Source: Ferribacterium limneticum (GTDB taxonomy: Bacteria > Pseudomonadota > Gammaproteobacteria > Burkholderiales > Rhodocyclaceae). Taken from it: 64,000 nucleotides of DNA. The translations under genes and the position numbers were made by a program. Of this stretch, positions 36,501 through 42,900 are shown piece by piece. The stretch's first letter is position 1, and each line of letters begins with the position of its first letter. Below the pieces are notes generated by a model that searched no databases, was not told where the DNA came from, and saw nothing but the letters and a program-made list of their open reading frames with translations. The DNA lies in the NCBI RefSeq assembly GCF_020510625.1, contig NZ_CP075191.1, positions 2,022,001 to 2,086,000 on the forward strand, written 5' to 3'.

Positions 36501-38803
36501 CCCTGTGTACGCCGATCTTCCCCGGCCAGAACTTCCTCGAACTGTTGCGCGAAGTACGCAGCGAAATCACCGCTGCGCTCGAGCACAAGGGTCTGCCTTT
36601 CGCCGAAATGGTCAAAATGGCCGGCGGCGAGCGCGACCCGGCCCGCCCGGCACTGGTCCAGGTACTCTTCAACTGCGAAGCCCACGATCAGTGGCAGGCT
36701 GCCAATGTCGAAGTGCGCACCCTGGTGCCGCCGGCCACTCATACCAAGTACGAGCTGACGCTGGACGTGCTGATCGGCAAGGATGGCCTGGAACTGGTTC
36801 TCACCTATGCCAGCGCACTCTTCAAGGGCGCCACGGCACGCAAGCTGCTGGCCCGCTACGCCGCCCTGCTCGAACGGCTGTGCAGCACTCCGGAAGCGCC
36901 GCTGGCCAATGTCGACATCCTGCTCGAAGCCGAACAGCAGCAGTTGGGCCTCAACCCGCCGGTTCCCATGCTCGAGAGCTGCCTGCACGAGCTGTTCGAA
37001 GCCCAGGCGGCGCACACCCCGGACGCCGTCGCCATCCGCCGCGATACCGAGCAATTGACCTTCCGCGAACTGGACAGTCGCGCCAACCGCCTGGCCCACG
37101 TCCTACTGGCCCATGGCATCCATCGCGAAGACCGTGTCGCCGTCTGTCTGCCGCGCAGCCTCGACCTGCCGGTTGCGCTGCTCGCCGTGCAGAAGGCCGG
37201 CGCCGCCTATGTGCCGATCGACCCGACCTACCCGGAAGAGCACCAGCGCACCATCCTCGAGCATTCCGGCGCCCGCCTGCTGCTGGTCGCCGAGGCCGGC
37301 GCTGCCGCATGCTTCCCGCAACAGGCCGTGCTGGCCCTGGCCGATGCCGAGGGCGATCTCGCCGCTGCCTCGCCGCAGCCACCGAAAGTTGCTGTCTCAC
37401 CGCAGCAGCTGGCTTATGTGATCTTCACCTCCGGCTCGACCGGCGTGCCCAAGGGCGTCGCCATCGAGCACCGCACCGTCTGCAGCTTCCTGGCCTGGGC
37501 GGCGGCGGAATTCCCGCACGATGAGCGAGCCGGCGTCCTGGCGTCGACCTCGGTCTGCTTCGACCTCTCGGTCTTCGAACTCTTTCTGCCGCTGACCCAC
37601 GGCGGCCGCGTCATCCTGGTGGACAACGTGCTGGCCCTGGCCCAGTCCGAGTCGGGCGCCGACATCACGCTGGTCAACACCGTGCCCTCGGCGATGGCTG
37701 AACTGGCCCGCGCCCAGGCCCTGCCGCCCAACGTCCGCGTCATCAACCTGGCTGGCGAGGCGCTGCCTGAGCCGCTGGTCGCCAAAATCCGCGAAACCTG
37801 GCCGCGTCTCGCCGTCTGCAATCTCTACGGCCCGACCGAGGACACCACTTATTCGACCTGGCTGCGCATGTCGCCGGGCGAGAAGGTCGATGTCACCATC
37901 GGCCGGCCGCTACCGGGCACCCGGCTCTATCTGCTTGATGACGAACTGCTGCCGGTGCCTCCCGGTTCCCAGGGCGAAATCTGGCTGGCTGGCAACGGCC
38001 TGGCGCGCGGCTACCTGGAGCGCCCCGGCATGACGGCCGAGCGTTTCCTGCCCGATCCGCACGCCCCGATGCCGGGCGCCCGCATGTACCGGACCGGCGA
38101 TCTCGGCCGGCTGCGCAAGGATGGCACCGTCGAATATATGGGCCGGCGCGACGATCAGGTGAAAATCCGTGGCCACCGCATCGAACTGGGCGCCATCGAC
38201 AGCGTTCTGCGCAAGACCGAGAGCGTCACCGGCGGCGCCGTGATCGCCCACGGCGAACCGCTGAAGCTGGCTGCCTTTTACACCGCGAACCGGGCTGCCA
38301 GCGACACTGAACGCCTGGAAGCCGATATTCGGCTGCAACTGGCCTCCCGGCTGCCGCGCTACATGATGCCGGCCAGTTTTGAGCGACTAAGCGAACTGCC
38401 GCTCACCCCGAACGGCAAGATCGACCGCAAGGTTCTGCGCGAAATGGCCGGCTGCTGCAAATCCGCTACCCCGGCCGGGCAGCGCGAGCCGCGCAGCGAA
38501 ATCGAGGCCGAACTGCGCCAGCGCTATGCCGAGGTGCTCGGCCGGGCGCCGGAAAGCATCGGCATCGACGACGACTTCTTCTCGCTGGGCGGCCACTCGC
38601 TGCTGGCGACCCGGCTGCTCTTCGATCTGAACAGTGCCTGGCAGGTCGAACTGCGCCTGGCCGACCTGATGCGTGGCCCGAGCGTCGCCGAACTGGCTGA
38701 GAGACTGGTTTCGACGCTGGCTGCCGAAGTCAGCGACCTGGCCTCGCTGGTCGATGAAATCAGCCAGGACACCCCGCCTGCCCGTCCCTTTTCCGCCGAC
38801 TAA
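27503..38803 (+). CDS. Hybrid PKS-NRPS: FAAL-ACP-KS-AT-ACP-ACP-AMT-MT-C-A-PCP
   Basis: A 3766-residue megasynthase; residue positions are approximate. FAAL 1-595 (YTSGSTALPKG) activates a fatty acid for ACP1 (616-692, GLDSQD). KS 710-1126 has DSACSSS, EAHGTGT and KANIGHLE. AT 1226-1572 has GHSLGEY and TAFHS, suggesting malonyl. ACP2 (1594-1664) and ACP3 (1696-1770) both carry GADSL. A class III PLP aminotransferase spans 1920-2350 (FDEIITGF; Lys in TYGKVAGGG). A SAM methyltransferase spans about 2396-2709 (EVGAGTGA). C 2711-3150 has HHLIVDG. A 3161-3650 gives a hand-read code D-L-F-N-N-A-L-T-Y-K, which I recall as Ala (McyA type). PCP 3661-3740 has GGHSLL. The plan resembles mycosubtilin MycA, but with AT in cis and an added methyltransferase. 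Expected step: a beta-amino fatty acyl-Ala chain. Start ATG 27503 (GAGGG 14 bases upstream) or GTG 27482. Confidence 0.93.
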   Translation: MDANNLVELLVGQAASQPDFEVFVYLRDGEEAAERMTFAELDARARAIAAALQASTRPGDRVMLLYLPGTEFICGYFGCLYAGRIAVPLPPPRPSRLQQTLEKLLAIAASAEPTAVLTSRMLADKAAESFAALPALAPLKWIASEEVDKAGAGDWQRPTIDRDDIAFLQYTSGSTALPKGVMLTHGNLLANTDYFAHGCVQAPGSSLLNWLPPFHDLGLIYGLLTPIRLGITGYIMPNAAFVQQPSRWVRAISRYRITHTMGPNFAYDLVTQSVTEQQLAELDLSHWQQALNGAEPVRMETMRAFGERFAPAGFRSSVFNPCWGLAEASCIVTGAHFGHPAGDRPEPLGLWVDARALETNRVQLLEADTAGALWLATSGQAIDDTELTIVDPSSRLRCPAQRIGEIWVRNAAVGQGYWQNPEQSEETFGGVLADDGEARRWMRTGDLGFLHQGQLVITGRLKDVIIIRGRNHYPQDIEWSADHAHPLIRPAGAAAFAIEAAGEELLCLVLEADRRFKAETHGDEVLGAVRQAIAENHELKLAGIAIVRQGTLPKTTSGKIQRRATRDAFIHGELDERLRWVGPLLASHIDTLLNKVATDEPAPVGEAALPATNTDIEGQVLTWLRQRIAQITGLDLAQILPERAFAQWGLDSQDAVMLSGEISRHFRLGNLPTTLLFDYATPAQVARFVAERLSAPAGPVEMSAAAPAERAEIAIVGLAGRFPGAADVDALWRQLLAGGQSIGPLPAARRALVEGFIPEREGFDIEAGWLDGIEQFDAAFFHISPREAESMDPRQRLLLASVWHALEAARIPREELAGSRTGVFIGLSGQEYGQWALLDGEAAQLTTGGANSIAANRISYYLDLHGPSVAVDSACSSSLLALHLACQSLQAGECDTAIVGAANLVLDTRLSSALRRAGMLSPSGRCHSFDNAADGYVRGEGVAVVVLRRTDFAIRAGNPLRALIAGSACNQDGRSFGLTAPNGSAQRDVIHAALKAAGVAPAEVQYVEAHGTGTALGDPMEWEALASVLSTGRANTSPCTVGSIKANIGHLEAAAGLAGLIKTVLCLQHDRIVPLAGFAQANPRLAETAALALDRPADGQPLTVAAVTSMGFGGTNVHVVLKRAPQPLAPSAEQLDAWPLPLAAESASALAALAAQLAPRLGDHASLTRYSRLAGNGRSRLAHRAVLIASEAGQARQSLDALATGQNSASNRAGLLTGIARSSETPRIALVFAGQGAQRRAMGAALYRNSSAFRHAFDAAASAFLANGCDVAGWLLGEAALDEHSLSRTCHAQPALFAFGYAAACALKAWGVAAQGLIGHSLGEYVAACVAGSLSLAEACALVAARAELMKRCPGGAMAAIAGDPASIERWLANTGSAVEVAAYNASGVITVSGRAEALATALTSASEAGLAAMPLAVETAFHSVLMEPVLDEFRSLCQRVDWQPPTRRLYSNLTGGTLERPDADYWVQHLRQPVRFADCIDAALADGIDLFVEIAAQPTLASLIRRQARGIRVITLGAGTPGSDEWSDALRLLGQLYCAGAPVDWSALVGRETDATAALPPYPFDLTPHWLPQPESSTMTADHHAAIAPPAANALSWLRDNLADLLHTTPAALDPARSFLELGADSLVMTELLGRLQQVFGIEVELASLFEGLESPAKLAARMGSAPGSIEAGRLPAALPAASAAVVVPTSADAMPQIAEDLRRQLATLLRTPAATLATDRSLLELGADSLVLTELLRLSDERYGAAPGMAELFGDLNTLDALAGWLARHGNLSIELALGAAPASPTIKAPVAPAQSVAQLERIGIPLASQVDRLNAALPTASSGASDGLQHLLAKQLDTLRDVMSLQIASLAGTAPPAQPAVQAAASPLPLPVAAPLATTRLAPPAPAGKQAGSLSPAQQAHIDQLAGDYVARTGGSRRYAETHRQVFADYRSSLGFRAATKELIYPLVVESAQGSHLTDIDGHDYIDLTMAFGSSLFGHNPPLVIDALRDQLTRGIQVGPKSPLSGRAAALVAELTGCERVAFANSGTEAVMTALRLARAVTGRNRVVRFTGAYHGHSDGTLVKAGPDGNGAPGAPGVPAGVARETTVLEWGSEQALAQVRQMAGEVAAIVVEPVQSRRPGFRPQAFLQQLREIADTAGCALLFDEIITGFRLAAGGAQAWYGVRADLATYGKVAGGGMPIGIIAGRSRFMDAIDGGAWRYGDDSAPRQPHTFFAGTFSAHPLTMAATTATLERIKAEGENLYARLEATTGDMAGRLNAWFAEHDFPIRIDHAGSLFRFVFFNNFSVEFQPIEANLFFYHMTLRGVYIWEGHTCFLSTAHSAADVECIVQTAIEAACALAAGGFFPGARPPTSALAAIAPATLPAAVANNAIAAAIQALNEAALAAFAGALVRLGWSGRSAPGGNSLLAALGVTKQHASLLGRMLEQLSLSGALTEQDGHLQAVTPLDALAAGLDARLAALPAAAGKEIAALMTRCAGELPAVLTGKRDAVEVLFQSEAFAWLTRLYTSAPGADVAIDRLIDAISTHGTADTPLRIIEVGAGTGAIARRLLQRIGARPLEYWFTDISPAFLARAERELADPRLRYFRFDAEHSPLSQNIPTHHFDLVIASNVVHATRHLGQTLANLNQLLLDDGAILLHECTEAHAWLDLIFGITDGWWQREDHDLRPNHPLLTTAAWQAALNAAGFQGAEPLVVSGGQAVFHAQPARVLRLPMSAAQRQILVHLETSDDIAPAYNEAMLCGIRGQLNKDALTSAWAHVLSRHPTLRAHVAVDCSSFEVAPERPGALETVDFSTLGEQAGQRALDWISVRQRSAFDPLQGPLLDAWLLKLADDEHWLFVIAHHLIVDGLSYGRLLDEVWASYAARLAGSAPALRPVLPAATACARLDAIDEVAAIWWRRRLAELPPAAELPIDKKRPVVQRFEAERTSLILPADQLAAVRALGAKAGATPFMTLNAVWRVLLSRLCGTRRLGIGVPVSVHPESARESYVGFAVNILPLCTPIFPGQNFLELLREVRSEITAALEHKGLPFAEMVKMAGGERDPARPALVQVLFNCEAHDQWQAANVEVRTLVPPATHTKYELTLDVLIGKDGLELVLTYASALFKGATARKLLARYAALLERLCSTPEAPLANVDILLEAEQQQLGLNPPVPMLESCLHELFEAQAAHTPDAVAIRRDTEQLTFRELDSRANRLAHVLLAHGIHREDRVAVCLPRSLDLPVALLAVQKAGAAYVPIDPTYPEEHQRTILEHSGARLLLVAEAGAAACFPQQAVLALADAEGDLAAASPQPPKVAVSPQQLAYVIFTSGSTGVPKGVAIEHRTVCSFLAWAAAEFPHDERAGVLASTSVCFDLSVFELFLPLTHGGRVILVDNVLALAQSESGADITLVNTVPSAMAELARAQALPPNVRVINLAGEALPEPLVAKIRETWPRLAVCNLYGPTEDTTYSTWLRMSPGEKVDVTIGRPLPGTRLYLLDDELLPVPPGSQGEIWLAGNGLARGYLERPGMTAERFLPDPHAPMPGARMYRTGDLGRLRKDGTVEYMGRRDDQVKIRGHRIELGAIDSVLRKTESVTGGAVIAHGEPLKLAAFYTANRAASDTERLEADIRLQLASRLPRYMMPASFERLSELPLTPNGKIDRKVLREMAGCCKSATPAGQREPRSEIEAELRQRYAEVLGRAPESIGIDDDFFSLGGHSLLATRLLFDLNSAWQVELRLADLMRGPSVAELAERLVSTLAAEVSDLASLVDEISQDTPPARPFSAD

Positions 38804-38821
38804 GCACCCGAAAAGTCCACC

Positions 38822-41800
38822 ATGACTGCCCTCGCCCAAATTCGTAACCTCAGCCCGGCCCAGCGCGACGCGCTGGTCGCCCGCCTGCGCAGCCGCCAAC
38901 AGCAAAATGCCTCGGCCGGCCAGGGCATTCCGCAGATCGAGCCCGATCCGGCCCGCCGCCGCGATGCCTTTCCGCTGACCGACATCCAGCAGGCTTACTG
39001 GGTCGGCCGCCAGGCCGGTTTCGAAATGGGCAACATCGCCGCCCACGGCTATCTTGAAATCGAGGCCCGCGACATCGACCTGCCGCGACTGGAAGACGCC
39101 TTCAACCAGCTCATCGCCCGCCACGACATGCTGCGCGCCGTGATCCAGGCGGATGGCCAGCAGCGCATCCTGGCCGATGTCCCCTACTACCGCTTCGCCA
39201 CCACCAACCTGCGCCAGCTGGACGAGGCCGAGCGCACCGCCCAACTGGCGGCCCTGCGCGAGCAGCTCTCGCACCAGGTGCTGCCCACCGAATTATGGCC
39301 GCTGTTCGACATCCGGGTCAGCCTGCTGCCCGACAACGGCATCCGCCTGCACCTGTCGCTCGACGTGCTGATTTTCGACGCCCACAGCTTCGACAACGTG
39401 ATCAGTCCGGAATGGCAGCGTCTCTACGCGCAGCCCGAGCATCCGCTGGCGCCGCTCGAATTCTCCTTTGCCGACTATGTCGCCGGCCTGCAGGCGCTTG
39501 AAGCCAGCGACAGCTTCCAGAAATCGCTGGCCTACTGGCGCCAGCGGCTGGACAGCCTGCCGCCCGGCCCGGAGTTTCCGCTGGCCAAAAACCCGGAAGC
39601 GATCAAAAAACCGCATTTCGCCCACCGCAGCCTGCGCCTGCCACGCCTGCAGTGGGAGGCCCTGCGCCGTACCGGCAGCGCCCACCGCATCACGCCGGCG
39701 GCGCTGCTGCTGTCGGCCTATGCGCTGACCGTCGGCCGCTGGTCGCAGTCGCCGCATTTCACGCTGAACCTGACACTGTTCAACCGCCAGCCCTTCCACC
39801 CCGAAGTCAATCATCTGGTCGGCGACTTCACCTCGGTAACACTGCTCGAAATCGACCTGCGCAACTTCAGGAGCTTTGGCGAAATGGCCCACGCCATCCA
39901 GAGCCAGCTGTGGGAAGACATGGATCACCGCGCTGTCAGCGGTGTCCGCGTACTGCGCGAAATCACCGAACATCGGCGCGGCACGCAGGCAATGACGGTA
40001 CCAGTGGTGTTCACCGGCGCCCTGTCCAACGATGCGGCCGGCGAAGCACCGGCCGCGATGAGCTGGCTGGGCAAGCCCGGCTATGTCGTCACCCAGACGC
40101 CACAGGTCTGGCTCGACTGCCAGGCGGTCGAGGATGGCGGCGATCTGGTTCTCGACTGGGATAGCGTCGACGAGCTGTTCGAACCCGGCTTCATCGACGC
40201 CATGTTCGCCGGCTTCGGCAAGCTGGTGAACAAGCTGGCCAATGACCCGGACAGCTGGGCACGTCCCCGCCTGAACATCCTGCCCGACAGCCAGCTGGCG
40301 ATGATGGCGGCGGTCAACCAGACCGCAGCACCGATTCCGGCCGGCCTGCTGCACGCGCCGCTGCTCGCCCGCTGCCACATGACACCGGACCGCCTGGCGG
40401 TGGCCGACGGCCGGCGTCAGCTGAGCTTCGGCCAGCTCTACCGCGAATCCAACGCGCTGGCCCATGCCATTCTGGCCGCCGGCCTGCCACGCAGTTCGCT
40501 GATCGGCGTCATGCTGCCGAAGTCGGCAAGCCAGGTGGTCGCCGTGCTCGGCATCCTGGAATCCGGCAACGCCTACCTGCCGATCGAACCCAGCCTGCCG
40601 CTCGATCGCATCGTCGAAATCCTCCGCCTCTCCGGTGCTGCCGCGGTAGTTACCAACGCCGCGACGCTGGTCGAGCGGCCGCTGCCCGAGACGGCTCGCC
40701 ACTTTTCGCTAGACGCCATCGAAGCTCCGGCGCCACGTCCGCTGCCGACGCTGGCCGGGCCGCGCGACCTGGCCTACGTGATCTACACCTCCGGCTCCAC
40801 CGGCACTCCGAAAGGCGTCGCCATTGACCATCGCGGCGCCCTCAACACCTGCATCGACTGCAACCAGCGTTTCGCCATCGACGAGAACGACCGCGTGCTC
40901 GGCCTCTCGGCGCTGAATTTCGATCTGTCGGTGTGGGACATCTTCGGTGTCATCGGCGCCGGCGGCGCGCTGATCCTGCCCGACTACGAGCGGGCCCGCG
41001 AACCGGCGCACTGGGCCGAATGCATGGCCACCCACGGCGTCACGGTCTGGAACACCGTGCCGGCACTGCTCGACCTCTACGTCAGCTACCGCCGCGAAGT
41101 CGCCCGCGACTGCGACACGACGCTGCGCCTGGCAATGATGAGCGGTGACTGGATTCCGCTGACGCTGCCCGGCCAGATCCGCGCCACCTGCCCGCAAGCT
41201 GCGATCTTCAGTCTGGGCGGCGCCACCGAGGCCTCGATCTGGTCCATCCTGCACCCGATCGACGAGGTGAACCCGGCCTGGCACTCCATCCCCTACGGCC
41301 GGCCGATGCTCAACCAGACTTTCCATGTCCGCGACGACCGCCTCGACCACTGTCCGGTCGGCGTGCCCGGCGAGCTTTGCATCGGAGGCATTGGCGTTGC
41401 CATGGGCTACTGGCAGGACGAGGCGCGCACCGCCGCCCAGTTCGTTTTCTGCCCGCACACCGGCGAGCGCCTGTACCGCACCGGTGACCTCGGTCGCTGG
41501 CTGCCCGACGGCAATCTCGAAATCCTCGGCCGCCTCGACTTCCAGGTCAAGATCAACGGCTACCGCGTCGAACTCGGTGAAATCGAGGCCGCCATGGCCG
41601 CCTGCAAGGGCGTGCTGACCGGCGTTGCCCAAGTCGTCGGCGGCGCCGGTCAGGCCAAGCAACTGATCGGCTATTACGTGCGCGACAACAGCGACGCCGA
41701 TGCCGAAAACCGCAAGCTGCAGGCCCGCCTCAACCGCGACGGCATCCGCCGGCTGGCGGCGCCGCTGCTGCAACTGCCGGGCGCTGAGGTCAGCAACCCG

Positions 41801-42892
41801 GCCCGGCGCTCGGTACGCCACTTCCTGTCTGACGAAGTCAGCCAGCAAGCCCTGGCCGCCATGCTGGCGCCGCTGCGCCTCGCCGACGTCAACGGCATCG
41901 CCCGCTACCGCTACGCCTCGGGCGGCGGTTTCTATCCCGTGCAGCTCTACGTCCAGGTCGCGCCCGACCGCGTCAAGGGCCTGGCCGGCGGCCTCTATTA
42001 CTTCCATCCCGGCGAGAACGCGCTGCAGCTGGTCGACGCTACCCGCACACTGTCGCCCGAGTGGTTCCCGCGCGTCAATCGGCCAGTGATCGACGCCGCA
42101 GCTTTTTGCCTATTCCTGGTCGGCTCACGCCAGGCCATCGAGCCACATTATGGCGCCGCCGCAGCGCCCGTGCTGTGCATGCTGGAAGCCGGCGCAATGA
42201 CCCAGTTGCTGGAGGACAGCGCCGCTGCCGCCGGCCTGGGCACCGTCCAGCTGGGCGGCTTCCGGGCCGACAAGGCGGGCGACTTCTTCGGCCTGGGCGA
42301 TGACGCCCTCTACCTGCACATGCTGGTCGGCGGCATGCCCGGCGAAGAGCCGGCCGCCGCCCCGGGTTCGTCGGTAATCACCGACAACGTTTTCGAGGAA
42401 GGTCTGCGGGCCCATCTCGCCAGCCGGCTGGCCGACTACATGGTGCCCCGCCAATTCGTCCGCATCGAACATCTGCCACTGTCAGCCAACGGCAAGGTGG
42501 ATCGCAAGGCGCTGCCCGAGCCGCGCGCCCGCCGCGCCATGCGCACGGTGGCGGCCGGCCAGCTGGAACAGGATCCGCTGGCCCAGGAAATCCGCAGTCT
42601 CTGGCAGGAAGTGCTGAAACTCGACCGGATCGCCCTCGACGACAATTTCTTCGACCTCGGCGGCACCTCGGTAGACATGATCCGCATCCACACCCGGCTG
42701 CAACCGCGGCTCGCCCAGCCGGTAACGCTGGTCGACATGTTCTTCAGCCATCCCACCATCGGCGACTTCGTCCGTGCCCAGAACACCGCCCAGCCTGCAA
42801 CGCCGGCCGCCGAACAAGCCGAGCCGGCGCCCGAACTGCCGCGCAACCGCCGCGCCCGAAACCGCAATTCCACATCCACCGCTTCCCACTGA
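38822..42892 (+). CDS. NRPS: heterocyclisation-A(Cys)-oxidase-PCP, thiazole-forming
   Basis: A 1356-residue synthetase. The first domain (about 47-486) is Cy, not ordinary C: it opens FPLTDIQQAYWVGRQ and carries DVLIFDAHS (DxxxxDxxS) in place of HHxxxDG. The A domain (about 508-950, completed at 1180-1235) has YTSGSTGTPKG. Its hand-read code D-L-W-N-M-S-L-I-W-K differs from the usual Cys code D-L-Y-N-(L/M)-S-L-I-W-K essentially by Trp for Tyr. An FMN nitroreductase-like Ox domain (about 995-1170; RRSVRHFLSDE, RYRYASGGGFYPVQLYVQ, FGLGDDALYLHMLVGG) is inserted before A10, as in EpoB/MtaD-type modules. The PCP (1247-1318) has DLGGTSVD. Expected chemistry is Cys cyclodehydration then oxidation to a thiazole. 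It begins 18 bases after the first synthetase. Confidence 0.93.
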   Translation: MTALAQIRNLSPAQRDALVARLRSRQQQNASAGQGIPQIEPDPARRRDAFPLTDIQQAYWVGRQAGFEMGNIAAHGYLEIEARDIDLPRLEDAFNQLIARHDMLRAVIQADGQQRILADVPYYRFATTNLRQLDEAERTAQLAALREQLSHQVLPTELWPLFDIRVSLLPDNGIRLHLSLDVLIFDAHSFDNVISPEWQRLYAQPEHPLAPLEFSFADYVAGLQALEASDSFQKSLAYWRQRLDSLPPGPEFPLAKNPEAIKKPHFAHRSLRLPRLQWEALRRTGSAHRITPAALLLSAYALTVGRWSQSPHFTLNLTLFNRQPFHPEVNHLVGDFTSVTLLEIDLRNFRSFGEMAHAIQSQLWEDMDHRAVSGVRVLREITEHRRGTQAMTVPVVFTGALSNDAAGEAPAAMSWLGKPGYVVTQTPQVWLDCQAVEDGGDLVLDWDSVDELFEPGFIDAMFAGFGKLVNKLANDPDSWARPRLNILPDSQLAMMAAVNQTAAPIPAGLLHAPLLARCHMTPDRLAVADGRRQLSFGQLYRESNALAHAILAAGLPRSSLIGVMLPKSASQVVAVLGILESGNAYLPIEPSLPLDRIVEILRLSGAAAVVTNAATLVERPLPETARHFSLDAIEAPAPRPLPTLAGPRDLAYVIYTSGSTGTPKGVAIDHRGALNTCIDCNQRFAIDENDRVLGLSALNFDLSVWDIFGVIGAGGALILPDYERAREPAHWAECMATHGVTVWNTVPALLDLYVSYRREVARDCDTTLRLAMMSGDWIPLTLPGQIRATCPQAAIFSLGGATEASIWSILHPIDEVNPAWHSIPYGRPMLNQTFHVRDDRLDHCPVGVPGELCIGGIGVAMGYWQDEARTAAQFVFCPHTGERLYRTGDLGRWLPDGNLEILGRLDFQVKINGYRVELGEIEAAMAACKGVLTGVAQVVGGAGQAKQLIGYYVRDNSDADAENRKLQARLNRDGIRRLAAPLLQLPGAEVSNPARRSVRHFLSDEVSQQALAAMLAPLRLADVNGIARYRYASGGGFYPVQLYVQVAPDRVKGLAGGLYYFHPGENALQLVDATRTLSPEWFPRVNRPVIDAAAFCLFLVGSRQAIEPHYGAAAAPVLCMLEAGAMTQLLEDSAAAAGLGTVQLGGFRADKAGDFFGLGDDALYLHMLVGGMPGEEPAAAPGSSVITDNVFEEGLRAHLASRLADYMVPRQFVRIEHLPLSANGKVDRKALPEPRARRAMRTVAAGQLEQDPLAQEIRSLWQEVLKLDRIALDDNFFDLGGTSVDMIRIHTRLQPRLAQPVTLVDMFFSHPTIGDFVRAQNTAQPATPAAEQAEPAPELPRNRRARNRNSTSTASH

Positions 42893-42900
42893 GGTTGAAC

